A stretch of DNA of 64,000 nt from Thiorhodovibrio litoralis (GTDB taxonomy: Bacteria > Pseudomonadota > Gammaproteobacteria > Chromatiales > Chromatiaceae). The stretch covers positions 1,338,501 to 1,402,500 of the forward strand of contig NZ_CP121473.1 in NCBI RefSeq assembly GCF_033954455.1, written 5' to 3'. Position numbers and translations under genes: made by a program. The notes below the pieces were generated by a model. It ran no database searches. It worked only from the letters and a program-made list of their open reading frames with translations, and had not been told where the DNA came from. Shown piece after piece: positions 20,801 through 28,530 of this stretch; the first letter of the stretch is position 1; each line of letters starts with the position of its first letter.

Positions 20801-21496
20801 GGACGCGGTAGCTGGATCGACCAAAACATCGACGGCATCGAACTGCCAGGTGCGCTCAGCGACTACCGCTTCAGCCAAGCCGGCAACACCGTCTGGATCG
20901 AAGGCCCCAACCGCAGCGCCCGCATCGTCGTCCAAGGCGGCGCGCACGGCACCGCGGTGGCCACCGATGAAGGCGGCACCTGGCTGCACTTCAGCGGCCA
21001 GCAGGTGTTACTGGGTCATCAACCGCTGAGCAGCCGAGCCCAACAGTTCGACGCCAGCGAACTCGGCGACAGCTTCGACCCGGCGGCGGCAGCCGGGACG
21101 GGTCCCTTCAGTGACAACCTCAGTCCCAACCGGTTCCTGCTCGAGCCCAATGCCGTGGTGCATCTGGCCGAGCTTGCTGACGCCTATGGCACCCCCGCGC
21201 GCGATACCCTGCGCTTGGTTGGCACCCCCGGCGTGGAGGTTGACCAAAACATCGACCGCGTGCATCTCGACGGCGCGCTGGGTGATTACCGCTTCCGCCA
21301 GCAAGGCAATGGGGCGGAGATCACCCGCAATGACCGCTGGGTCGCGACCATCCGCGCCCAAGGGGATGCCGATGGCACCGAGCTGCTCTTCACCGATGTG
21401 AGTGCGCCGCTGTGGTATGACGGCAACCAGATGCGCCTGGGGCGGGCGGCGCTGGCGAGTGAGCGCGCGGGCATCATTGAACAGGATGCGCTTTAG
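17879..21496 (+). CDS. Large secreted repeat protein with choice-of-anchor U domain
   Basis: Predicted exported surface or extracellular protein, about 1205 residues. A hydrophobic signal (LFSLLALLSLFFLFWENAAAS) precedes eight repeats of about 45-50 residues (PQVAVDSSGNAIAVW... IIQSARYD...; residues about 56-460). Then come an Ig/carboxypeptidase-regulatory-like part (TYSIGGTVSG), a divergent-InlB-like part (NPGAGGSISCTPNPV), a run of nine Gly, two Cys-rich repeats (GRCGSA...GTGPWSWTC), an acidic calcium-type stretch (DEDTDGIPD, GDGNGDGIPD) and a choice-of-anchor U domain (about 818-940). Two similar about-110-residue C-terminal modules follow, each with VDQNID or IDQNIDGIEL. TTG 17879 is my best start, placing a 47-residue leader; the frame is open to 17516. 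The partner may be the AraC gene upstream. Confidence 0.75.
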   Translation: MHQGQVRSSQPKVTGINQRLTGARAPTLFSLLALLSLFFLFWENAAASQFNWGTPPTDLSATGQNAVDPQVAVDSSGNAIAVWERSGIIQSARYQVGTGWVKADGAIEVSNLSDPSLNAYVPQVAIDSSGNAIAVWERNSIIQSARYQVGTGWVKADGAIEVSDLSATGQNADNPQVAVDNSGNAIAVWEVFNGNWIIQSARYVADSETWGAISDLSATGLNAYDPQVAVDSSGNAIAVWKRKFIIQSSRYDADRGTWGEVSDLSDLGATGWADVPQVAVNSSGKAIAVWRGYDGSNRIIQSLRYDADSGTWGEVSNLTELGGEEPQVAIDNSGNAIAVWRGSNGSNQIIQSARYEEGTGWVKDGEAIEVSDLSATGQSADVPQIAMDSSGNAIAVWRRLSSPAIIQSSRYDAVSEAWSAVSDLGAAATSVRHQIAVDSSGNATAVWAASNGSNLIIRSARGIPTYSIGGTVSGLASDQSVALQNNAGDDKTVSANGAFTFDTNIASGESYAVTVLTQPTGQTCTVSNDSGSNVMADVSNVSVTCATNTHAISTNPGAGGSISCTPNPVPEGEDSECTATPNSGYSFSSWGGACSGSTNPCTLSNVTEAKTVSATFESTGGGGGGGGGGTPSPINGRCGSAEGEAFAVAPSSNLCSAGTPSAVSGTGPWSWTCQGQYGGTDANCTATTAEVDGRCGSASGATFATRPSSGLCASGTAGAIAGTGPWFWNCSGQHGGASTWCGANAAGLPPYDPDPDIPSDEIWTQLPDEDTDGIPDAVEGQVLSLDGATQGDGNGDGIPDVEQAHVSAFTGADCPERERPRFVTLAAPVGTELSDVTRREPPDDLPEDLTLGCGEIAFQVQGLEPGATLDFSVYVENDAAVNGYYYRNRQTGAWDNIATAITPEGIKIRLDYQLQDGGPYDADGLTNGTLVDPGGPGYRGEMASLLLPVNNGISLYERLYVYGQQGQEWVRLEGGRGSWIDQNIDGIELPGALSDYRFSQAGNTVWIEGPNRSARIVVQGGAHGTAVATDEGGTWLHFSGQQVLLGHQPLSSRAQQFDASELGDSFDPAAAAGTGPFSDNLSPNRFLLEPNAVVHLAELADAYGTPARDTLRLVGTPGVEVDQNIDRVHLDGALGDYRFRQQGNGAEITRNDRWVATIRAQGDADGTELLFTDVSAPLWYDGNQMRLGRAALASERAGIIEQDAL
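18045..19260 (+). repeat. Eight tandem about-145-nt coding repeats
   Basis: Each unit encodes PQVA(V/I)DSSGNAIAVW followed by a variable 4-8 residues, IIQS(A/S)RY and a D-x-SGTWGxVSDLSATG linker. Units 1-7 are close in DNA sequence, the eighth is degenerate (HQIAVDSSGNATAVW). This is a beta-strand-rich pattern like a propeller or solenoid; which one cannot be told from sequence alone. Confidence 0.8.
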
Positions 21497-21622
21497 TGGT
21501 GATTACTACCCCCAAGCCCCTCAAGAGCTTTTGGGCTGCCCCGGACGCCTTGCCTGTCCGCGTTGCCTGCATCAGGGGCATGTGGGTTTGATTGGATAGC
21601 TGTAACACAATGGGATTACATC

Positions 21623-22345
21623 ATGATCAAGTATCTTGACGCGGGTAACGACACCTTCTCCATCACCGGCACCTACGAACAGGTGCTCGACTTTGGCGGC
21701 ACGGATACCTACATCCTAGACCTCGACCTCAGTGAGTCGGTGACCGTGGTTGACAATCAAATCAGTGAGGTTCGGCTGCCAGCCGGGCTGTTGCTCGATG
21801 CTGTGCGATTTGCTGCCGACGGCGTGCAGTTCTCGGTCTTGGGCAAGACCGTCACCTTTCTCGGTCAACCCCAATCGTTCAACTATTATCTCGGCGATAA
21901 TGCCGAGACTCCGCTGAACTTTAGCGAGTTGGCGGAGGGATTCGGCACCACGGTGCCGGCTGCGGGGGCCGCCCCCAATGAAGTGAGCCAGAGCGTCATG
22001 ATCCAAGCCGATGGCGGGATTGCGCCGATGACGACAGTCGAGGTGACTGCTGGCAACACAAACCCCAGCGATGCCAGTACAGGAGACTTCTATTTCGACA
22101 TTCACCCTGGCGATTATCAATACAGCATCGCCGGTTTTGGTGCTGGTGACGTCCTGGCGTTTCCCAGCGGCAATGCCCCGACGCTGGTGAACAATGATTT
22201 CGACGACGGTATGGTGGAATTTAACTGGGTAGGGGCAGGCGGCTTGGTGCGGATCGAGCTGACGGGCCTCAGCGCCAGCGACGACGCGCAGTTACTCGAC
22301 ATCGCGGCTTTCCAAGATCTATTCGGGGCAACGTCGATCCTTTAG
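21623..22345 (+). CDS. Exoprotein module with type-I-secretion-like C-terminus
   Basis: 240 residues, no N-terminal signal peptide. Residues about 5-125 form a module (VLDFGGTDTYILDLDL, VTVVDNQISEVRLPAG, FLGQPQSFNYYLG, FSELAEGFGTTVP) that is repeated twice at the C-terminus of the 2207-residue protein at 42.3-48.9 kb. The last about 100 residues (AGFGAGDVLAFPSGN, a DDGMVEFNW strand, LTGLSASDDAQLLDIAAFQDLFGA) resemble C-terminal regions of type I secretion substrates, which suggests export without a cleaved leader. ATG 21623 is the first start that precedes the conserved part. It lies 126 nt after the large exoprotein and may be cotranscribed, or may be the surviving tail of a once larger gene. 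Confidence 0.7.
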   Translation: MIKYLDAGNDTFSITGTYEQVLDFGGTDTYILDLDLSESVTVVDNQISEVRLPAGLLLDAVRFAADGVQFSVLGKTVTFLGQPQSFNYYLGDNAETPLNFSELAEGFGTTVPAAGAAPNEVSQSVMIQADGGIAPMTTVEVTAGNTNPSDASTGDFYFDIHPGDYQYSIAGFGAGDVLAFPSGNAPTLVNNDFDDGMVEFNWVGAGGLVRIELTGLSASDDAQLLDIAAFQDLFGATSIL

Positions 22346-22349
22346 GCCT

Positions 22350-22490
22350 GCATCCTATGTGCGCAAATCACCCGGTTTGAAATCCGTGCTCGACGCGGCG
22401 ATTGCCGAGGTCTACCCCAACGCCGTTGACCTGGCCAGCGATCCGACCCGGGATACGACCCGAGAGCTAACCCCGGAGCTGACCAGATAA
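22350..22490 (+). pseudogene. DUF29 protein, C-terminal remnant
   Basis: From 22362 the plus strand encodes RKSPGLKSVLDAAIAEVYPNAVDLA and runs to a TAA at 22488-22490. It matches the C-terminal part of the intact DUF29 gene at 40150-40611 (RQSPGLKAAIEGTIAAVYPDAVDLA). The first two thirds of the gene are absent. It abuts the AAA/PD-(D/E)XK remnant directly. Confidence 0.7.
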
Positions 22491-22697
22491 CGGCTGGACA
22501 TGGACGCTCTTCTGCGCGGCCTTCGTGACCTTCTACCGCCGCCATTCCGAAGCCTGGCTGGAACGCTATGATTTTTGCGAGGTGGGCCGGCAATTGCTGC
22601 GGTTGATGGCCTTCTCGCAGCGCATCGTCAAGGTCGGCGGCCGGGTGGAGCGGGAGATGACCGTCGGTCGCGGGCGCACCTTTTCGCTCATTGACGA
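22491..22697 (+). pseudogene. AAA/PD-(D/E)XK ATPase fragment, frameshifted
   Basis: The plus strand encodes RLDMDALL, then after a one-base frame change near 22510 AAFVTFYRRHSEAWLERYDF and QLLRLMAFSQRIVKVGGRV. This matches RLDMDKLLAAFQQFFRENGESWVERFDY and onward in the intact minus-strand gene 22721-24322. Only about 70 codons remain; the ATPase part and most of the nuclease part are missing. The fragment is tail to tail with its intact relative. Confidence 0.7.
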
Positions 22698-22720
22698 GAA
22701 CATAGGGCGCGGTTGCAGCC

Positions 22721-24322
22721 TCAACACCCCCAGACGCGGATCGTTCGCGACCCCTGGTGTTCCTCGCGCCGCCACAGTCGCTGCTCCCAGCTGAGCGCGG
22801 CATCGCGGTGGAAGATCACCAGATGCGCCTCCTCGGCACCGGTTTTGTCGGCATAGTCGGCGGTTTGCGCCAGACTCTCGGGCAACAGACTCTTAAGCGT
22901 GCGCCCGGCGTGCAGGAGTTTCAGCTCAATGACCACGCGCTGCACCGGGCCGAAAAAGCCCTGCGCCTCATTGAGGGGCCACTCCAAAAACAAGTCCGTG
23001 CGCCGTCGCCCCAGGGCATATTCCCGGCTCAGGCGCCCACCGCCGTTGAGAATGCGCTGCAAAAACGCCTGGATCAGCAACTGGGGACCGGCCTCGCGGT
23101 AGTCGAAGCGCTCCACCCAGCTCTCGCCGTTTTCGCGAAAAAACTGCTGAAAGGCGGCCAGCAGCTTGTCCATGTCGAGGCGATGCTGCGGGTTCAGGTA
23201 CCAGACGGATTTCTGGATCATGGTGTCTTGCGTCACCGCCGTGAGTTCGCGGGGGATAATCTCCTGATAAATGCGATTGCTCAGGTGAATATCAGGTTTT
23301 CGTGTGATCAATCCCAAATCGGCGACATATTGCAGATCATCCTCAGACATTTGTAGCTCGGTCTGCTCGGTGGACAGCAACGCCGCGACCACTTGGCGCA
23401 CCCGAGGCTCTTTGAGCTTGTCGGTGAGCTGATCGAGATGGGTGGCGCGCGAGAGAATCAGCCGCTCGCGCCCGGCGTGGTAGTCTTCCAGCACGATGGG
23501 GCGGCTACGATCACGCGCCGCACGGTTTTCCCAGGTCACTTCATACCCGAGAGCATTGACCAGCCAGGGCTGGCCGTGGGTGTCCAGCCACAGCTGCGAA
23601 AAAATCTCCGGTGCAAAGGTCTGGCCGGTGGCTTCGGTGTGCTGCTGCCACAGTGCGCGCGTCTCATCCTCGGTAAAATTTCCCATGCGTAGTGACTTGG
23701 CTTTGATATTGAATGCACTGCCGCCGGTAATGATCTCCTGATCCGCCGTGCGCATCCGATAGTCGCGCACATCGCGCACGCCGCAGAGGATGATGCTGTG
23801 TGGAAAAGCCGCGGGGCGCTGGTTGTAACCGGCGCGAATCTGGCGCAGCAGCGAGATCAGGGTATCGCCGATCAGCGCATCGACCTCATCAAGCAACAGC
23901 ACTACCGGCTTGGGCGAGATCTGCGCCCAGTGCTCGAGCATGGCGGTGAGCTGATCCTGGGCAACGACGCCGCGCCCCTCGCCGGCAAGCCAAGTTTTGA
24001 TGCGGGCATCGGCCAGATGAATCTCAATCGCCCGTGCAATGGCGCTGCACACCGCTGGAATGCCTTGCGTGGCATCCCCGCGCGCGGCCTGGGCGCCCTC
24101 GATATTGGCATAGGCACAGGCAAACTGACTCTCGCGGTTCAGGTCCGCCATGATCGCCAGCAGGGTGCTGGTCTTGCCGGTCTGACGCGGCGCGTGGAGG
24201 ACGAAGTAGCGTTCGGAGCGAATCAGATGTGCGATTTCTTCCCAATCGATCCGGTGCAGAGGCGGGAGGTTGTAGTGGTTCTCGGGCTTGATTGGCCCGG
24301 AGGTGTTGAAAAACTTATTCAT
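22721..24322 (-). CDS. AAA-family ATPase with C-terminal PD-(D/E)XK-like domain
   Basis: 533 residues. The N-terminal P-loop ATPase has APRQTGKTS (Walker A, about residue 45), VVLLLDEVDAL (Walker B, about 140-150) and a sensor-like SIILCGVRDVRDYR. The C-terminal 120 residues contain GRRRTDLFLEW and, 15 residues on, VVIELKLL, the D...E-x-K spacing of a PD-(D/E)XK nuclease. This is the architecture of the widespread AAA_35/AAA-ATPase-like plus DUF1703-type proteins, whose role is unproven; some sit in mobile or defence settings. There is no partner gene here, and a degraded relative (22491-22697) plus another broken relative (50839-51664) lie in the window. Confidence 0.8.
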   Translation of the reverse strand: MNKFFNTSGPIKPENHYNLPPLHRIDWEEIAHLIRSERYFVLHAPRQTGKTSTLLAIMADLNRESQFACAYANIEGAQAARGDATQGIPAVCSAIARAIEIHLADARIKTWLAGEGRGVVAQDQLTAMLEHWAQISPKPVVLLLDEVDALIGDTLISLLRQIRAGYNQRPAAFPHSIILCGVRDVRDYRMRTADQEIITGGSAFNIKAKSLRMGNFTEDETRALWQQHTEATGQTFAPEIFSQLWLDTHGQPWLVNALGYEVTWENRAARDRSRPIVLEDYHAGRERLILSRATHLDQLTDKLKEPRVRQVVAALLSTEQTELQMSEDDLQYVADLGLITRKPDIHLSNRIYQEIIPRELTAVTQDTMIQKSVWYLNPQHRLDMDKLLAAFQQFFRENGESWVERFDYREAGPQLLIQAFLQRILNGGGRLSREYALGRRRTDLFLEWPLNEAQGFFGPVQRVVIELKLLHAGRTLKSLLPESLAQTADYADKTGAEEAHLVIFHRDAALSWEQRLWRREEHQGSRTIRVWGC

Positions 24323-24469
24323 CGCAACGCCTTGGCTGTTGGGTTTCTGCGACTGATTCTTGAATCATACACCGCAATCGGCATGAAGATCCGCGCCCGC
24401 CGTGTCACAAAAATGCGCATTCCCGGACAACCGATCAGGGACGATCCGGCCTGATGTGGAAGCTCAGTT

Positions 24470-24660
24470 CACGACAGCGCCAATCCGGCGGATCGCCAAG
24501 AACATCGGCAGGGGCTTAGGACGGTCGCCGAGGGTACCTTGGAATCGCCTCCAGCGGTCGAAAGCCCAGCTTGCGATAGAAGGAAATCGCGGTCGCTTTA
24601 GCGTCCACCACCAAGCCAACACAGCCGAAGCGACCCCGCAACTGAAGCCCCGTCTCAAGG
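24470..24660 (-). pseudogene. GNAT acetyltransferase (TacT-like) C-terminal remnant
   Basis: The minus strand encodes GLVVDAKATAISFYRKLGFRPLEAIP, the last helix and strand of a GNAT fold as found in TacT-type toxins, and then in a shifted frame LPMFLAIRRI, resembling the usual final strand. The N-terminal half with the acetyl-CoA pyrophosphate loop is missing and no DUF1778 antitoxin is adjacent. The rest of the 24323-24771 spacer shows nothing I recognise. Confidence 0.55.
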
Positions 24661-24771
24661 GTCTTGTGTTTATCAGGTCGCCGCTCCATCTCTCGAAGTC
24701 TGCGCGCGCTCGCGTGCCGGACGGGTGCCCAATGCGGGGCGCTCGCCACTGAGAAATGGCGGAGAACACTC

Positions 24772-25341
24772 ATGAAACACCTGTTGGTGCTGATGTTGGC
24801 GATTGGAGGTGGACTGATGGCAATTGATACCATGGCGACGGAAGCGGATACAGCGGAGCAGGCTTGCGCGCCGGCGCTGGACTTCGAGATGCGACGTCTG
24901 GCAAGCGATGAGACGGTGCGCCTGTGCGATGACTATCAGGGCAAGGTGGTGCTGATGGTCAATACGGCCAGCAAATGCGGCTTCACCGGGCAGTACGAGG
25001 GCTTGGAAGCGCTTTATGACAAGTACGGCGAGCGCGGCCTGGTGGTGCTCGGCTTTCCGTCGAACGACTTCGCCAACCAGGAACCTGGCAGCGAGGAAAA
25101 GATCCAGGAGTTCTGCCGCCTGACCTACTCGGTGGAGTTTCCGATGTTTGAGAAATCCCACGTCAAGAAGGGCAAGGCTAGTCCGCTGTTTCAGTATCTG
25201 GCCGAGCAGACGGGGGTGTATCCCAAGTGGAATTTCTACAAGTACCTGATCAACCGCGACGGCCAGGTTGTCGAGGTTTTCTCCAGCATGACAAACCCAA
25301 AGAGCGGCAAGATGGTCAAGAAGATTGAGAGCTTGCTGTGA
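24772..25341 (+). CDS. Glutathione peroxidase family protein, exported
   Basis: Thiol peroxidase reducing hydroperoxides. The catalytic tetrad is complete with cysteine, not selenocysteine: C69 in NTASKCGFTGQYEGL, Gln in FPSNDFANQEPGS, and Trp-Asn in YPKWNFYKYLINRDG. An N-terminal signal peptide (MKHLLVLMLAIGGGLMAID) implies a periplasmic enzyme, unlike the cytosolic BtuE type. ATG 24772 has GGAGA at 24761-24765. 189 residues. It stands alone, flanked by gene remnants. Confidence 0.9.
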   Translation: MKHLLVLMLAIGGGLMAIDTMATEADTAEQACAPALDFEMRRLASDETVRLCDDYQGKVVLMVNTASKCGFTGQYEGLEALYDKYGERGLVVLGFPSNDFANQEPGSEEKIQEFCRLTYSVEFPMFEKSHVKKGKASPLFQYLAEQTGVYPKWNFYKYLINRDGQVVEVFSSMTNPKSGKMVKKIESLL

Positions 25342-25420
25342 AGCGGTAGCTAGCCATTGCAGCCAGCGCGGCCGTTAAACGGACCTTGTGTTCAAGCGGG
25401 TGATGTTGGGATGTCGATCA

Positions 25421-25681
25421 TCATTCATCCGCGCCAAGCACCATGCCTGGCGTATGGCGTTCGACCCGATTGCGACCGTTGCGCTTGGCCGCGTCCATGG
25501 CCAGGTCGGCGTGTTTGAGCAGTGCGTCCAGGTCGGGACTGGTATCATCGAGCTCGACCACACCCAGGCTGATGGTCACCTGAAGTTCCTGGCCGTCATC
25601 AAGCTCGATCTGGGGGTCCTCTACCGCTGCGCGCAGGCGCTCGGCGACCTGCATCGCTTCCTCTATGCCAGTTTCGGGCAG
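25421..25681 (-). pseudogene. GGDEF domain, C-terminal fragment
   Basis: The minus strand encodes LPETGIEEAMQVAERLRAAV, then VTISLGVVELDDTSPDLDALLKHADLAMDAAKRNGRNRVE, unmistakably the second half of a diguanylate cyclase domain (quoted as landmarks: ISLGV, ADLAMDAAKRNGRN). The GGDEF active-site motif itself, which should lie about ten residues before LPETG, is absent; upstream residues are unrelated. It is therefore inactive. Confidence 0.75.
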
Positions 25682-25841
25682 CCCTGCCTGCTGTCCGCTC
25701 CGGTGGACTACACCCCGCGCTTTTGCTGAGGCGGTCTTCGCCATCACCGACTGGTCCCCGAAGCGGACCACGCTTGGCCCATTCCGCGAAGTCTTCAGCC
25801 AGCCGGCTTGAGGGAAAAGGGTAGCGACCTGGCTGAGGCGA

Positions 25842-26513
25842 GCGACGCATCCTGGCACCGGCCGCTGCTGCGACCCGCCGTCCGGCGCTTTCGCTGCCGG
25901 TCAGGCTCACACCCCGGATGCGCGGATCGGCAACCAGCGCCTCGGCTTGCTCGCCCGGTATCAGCAGGGTTTGAAGCAGCCCGGCCGGCGCGCCCGCCTC
26001 ACGGAACAGCCGCTCGATTGCCAGCGCACAGCCGCAGACATTGGATGCGTGCTTCAGCAGCACCGGGTTGCCCGCCGCGATGGCCGGCACGGCGCAACGG
26101 AATACCTGCCAAAAGGGGAAGTTCCAGGGCATGATCGCCAGCCAGACCCCGAGCGGCTGAAAGGCTACCAGGCTGAGCGGCGCATCGGTTTTGATTGGCT
26201 CATCGGCAAGAAACTGGTGCGCGTGCTCGGCGTAGTAATCGCAGACCCAGGCGCATTTGTCGATCTCCGCAAGGGCTTCGGCGCGGAGCTTGCCCATCTC
26301 GGTGGTGATCAGCGTGGCCAGCTCGTCGGCTTGGGCGCGCAGTCGCTCGGCGAGCGAGACGAGCAGCCTGGTGCGCTGCTCAAGCGGTGTCTCAGCCCAA
26401 AGGCTGCTTGCGCGCTCCGCAGCCGTCATGGCTTGCTCAATCTGCGGTTCGTCGAAAGCAGCGAAGTGCTCGATGCAGGCCTCTGTATAGGGATTGATTG
26501 AGGTGATGGTCAT
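25842..26513 (-). pseudogene. Aldehyde dehydrogenase, N-terminal fragment
   Basis: About 224 residues of an NAD(P)-dependent aldehyde dehydrogenase of the succinate-semialdehyde dehydrogenase type: TSINPYTEACIEHF start, IMPWNFPFWQVFRCAVPAIAAGNPVLLKHASN (landmarks MPWNFPFW, GNPVLLKHA) and RGVSLTGSESAGRRVAA cofactor-binding region. After ARMRRS the match ends and the frame wanders for another 80 codons. The catalytic Glu and Cys would lie beyond this point, so the product cannot be an active dehydrogenase. The GGDEF fragment on the same strand starts 160 nt away, implying a deletion that joined two genes. Confidence 0.78.
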
Positions 26514-26601
26514 GGATGGAAATACTGACAGACTCTCGTGTTTTTTTAGAAGATACTGATTAACCAGGGTTTCCCTGCGGAATGATATCGATAAACCGGG
26601 G

Positions 26602-26796
26602 TAAGGTATTTATATCGCAGGAAACCTTTGCAGCTTTTGGAATCAGGACTATGCTGAGGCACGGGAAGAACTGCGTGGGCGCTATCCGAAACATCATTGC
26701 CCCGAGGACCCCGCTACCGCGCAGCTGGTCCCGCTCGGGCGCAAGCGAACACATCACAAGAATCCACCGGAAGAGGAGTCGATCGAAAGTGTTTAA
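26602..26796 (+). pseudogene. HrpB-type helicase, C-terminal tail remnant
   Basis: The plus strand reads SQETFAAF and, one frame away from 26632, FWNQDYAEAREELRGRYPKH followed by HCPEDPATAQL and a basic tail, stopping at 26794-26796. YAE-x-R-x-E-L-R-G-R-Y-P-K-H-x-x-P-E-D-P is the diagnostic end of ATP-dependent helicase HrpB. Nothing of the helicase core remains. The remnant overlaps the start of the thaumatin-like gene by 8 nt. Confidence 0.65.
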
Positions 26797-28159
26797 AAAC
26801 CTATTACAGAAAACACAGTTACCGGCGTCAAGCGCATCCGCAGTTGCTTTTTCTATCTACTGCGTTCTGGCTCCCGCCGCGACATTAGCCAATGACATAC
26901 CGCTCGACATCGCAGCTACAAGCAAGATAGCAATTCTCTTTCCGGTGCTTGGGCAAGGTCAGCTCAGCAGCGACATTTATGTGTATGGATGTGGTGACGA
27001 TGCGACCTGTACGGCGAAAACCCAGCTTGCGGACTACGGCCATGTCACCAATGTGCAGCGCTGGCCAAAGAACCTTGACGGTCCTGGCGGCACACCTCCA
27101 GCGGTCTGGATGTTCCCCTCGATCATCGAAAATCTGCCCCAGTACTTCGAGTTTTGGCAACAGAGCGGCAGCACCTGGCAAAGCTGCATCCTTGGCGTTA
27201 CTCCCGATGGTGGCCTGGACGACACCGTGACGACCTGCGCAGGTGTCGTTCCTACCGCCCCGCAAACGTCAAACGGCATCGCTCAATTCTCCATGGGGGC
27301 AGCCATGTTCGCGCAGGCGACCAACCAAGCCGACCCTATGCCCAGCCAGGTCAATACGCTGCCGGCTCGTGGGATCAGCTTTACCAACGCCACCTCGTCG
27401 CCAAAGGTCTGTCTGCAAACAGATAGCTCTTTCAATCACCTGAAATGCGCTGGTGGCGAAGCACACGCCATCGCGCAGACATCGAGTTACGCAATCGATT
27501 CGGAAACGCTCAAGGATGGTTCAAACTCTGGAGCAGCGCAGGTGATGGCTTATCAGTTTAACCAACAGGGTCGTTTACGTTGGGTATACACCGGCCGAGA
27601 CGCATCAGCCCGGGTCTATGCCACGAAAATGGAATGGACGGTTTGGCCCGAACACGCGGACTATACGCCCGGACCAACCACCATCGATATCTCGCTGGTT
27701 GACGGATTTAATTTCGGCGTTGAACTGGTTCCGAATACCGACACCGTCTGCTCGGTCGCTGATACCGAAGGTGGAGTGCCCTATTTTGTGATGTACCCAG
27801 CTGGTACGTCGATAGCGAAATTCCCGTTGAACTCCAACACGACATTGGATCAGGCGTGCCCGGCGCCTCAACAGACCACGGATAGCCTGGGGGGACAGAC
27901 GGGCTGCTACAGCGCCTGTACTTATGCCAATGTGACCAACCAGCAAATCGATGAAACCTGCTGCATCTCCCCCTTCCACTCGCCGACGTCCTGCACACTT
28001 CCACCCACCACAGACTATGTGCAGGACATCGACGCAACTTCGCTCGGGGTTTACTCATGGGCATTCCAGGACTATCGCGGCACCTTTACTTGCGAGGCGA
28101 CAGCAAACTTGACCTTCCGCTTGCTTGATCCACCCGATGCGGCTGGCACAACTTTCTAG
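26789..28159 (+). CDS. Secreted thaumatin-like domain protein
   Basis: 456 residues with a signal peptide (ending APAATLA). The C-terminal half looks like a thaumatin/PR-5 fold: TKMEWTVWPEH, DISLVDGFNFGVELVP (V304-F309), then a cysteine-rich run GCYSACTYANVT...ETCC...SC, and the ending YSWAFQDYRGTFTCEATANLTF. The N-terminal part (about 36-270) is less clear. GTG 26789 is chosen for its AGGAG at 26774-26778 with 10-nt spacing and the signal peptide that follows directly. Base composition is visibly lower in GC than neighbours, suggesting recent arrival. Role is unknown; thaumatin-like proteins bind glucans or act on fungi in eukaryotes. Confidence 0.68.
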   Translation: MFKNLLQKTQLPASSASAVAFSIYCVLAPAATLANDIPLDIAATSKIAILFPVLGQGQLSSDIYVYGCGDDATCTAKTQLADYGHVTNVQRWPKNLDGPGGTPPAVWMFPSIIENLPQYFEFWQQSGSTWQSCILGVTPDGGLDDTVTTCAGVVPTAPQTSNGIAQFSMGAAMFAQATNQADPMPSQVNTLPARGISFTNATSSPKVCLQTDSSFNHLKCAGGEAHAIAQTSSYAIDSETLKDGSNSGAAQVMAYQFNQQGRLRWVYTGRDASARVYATKMEWTVWPEHADYTPGPTTIDISLVDGFNFGVELVPNTDTVCSVADTEGGVPYFVMYPAGTSIAKFPLNSNTTLDQACPAPQQTTDSLGGQTGCYSACTYANVTNQQIDETCCISPFHSPTSCTLPPTTDYVQDIDATSLGVYSWAFQDYRGTFTCEATANLTFRLLDPPDAAGTTF

Positions 28160-28530
28160 CCAGACTTGTCTCGCGTGTTGCAGTAAGGGGTGGAGTTCCT
28201 TATGTCTTGAAATCGGCCGCTCGACCTGTGTCGATTTGGACAAAAGTCGTTCTGTCCTGGCTGTCGCGATTCTCACAAGGCACTTTTCTGCTGCTCAAAA
28301 AAATCTTTTCAATCAGAGGATTGTCGCTGATTCGAAAGTGGGCATGATATTTGCTTTCTTGTCATCAAGATTGATAGTCACAGTGGAACGCACCCCTCGA
28401 TTCTCTGGAGCTTGTGTGATGACGGATCATGATCCAGAACGGAGCGGCAGCAGGGAAGCGCACATCGAATAACTGCAAAAGCAGCGCCGACCGACTGGCC
28501 GTTTCACTGAACAAACCCAGAGGGCGTCGC
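28160..28530. other. Gene-free, AT-richer spacer
   Basis: About 370 nt between the thaumatin-like gene and the NifO-like remnant. Short open frames exist on both strands but none has a recognisable motif or a convincing ribosome-binding site. No terminator hairpin is evident after the thaumatin-like stop. Confidence 0.4.

Noticed and set aside
17960..20989. Long minus-strand frames (451 and 530 codons) opposite the large exoprotein
   Set aside because: Same effect of repetitive, high-GC coding sequence; composition is Gly/Ala/Val/Asp with no domain, and the plus-strand reading has a signal peptide and clear domains.
22721..24322. The intact AAA/PD-(D/E)XK gene as a stand-alone anti-phage system
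   Set aside because: The motifs fit, but there is no partner gene or defence island, and the family is widespread with no proven role; kept as a plain annotation.
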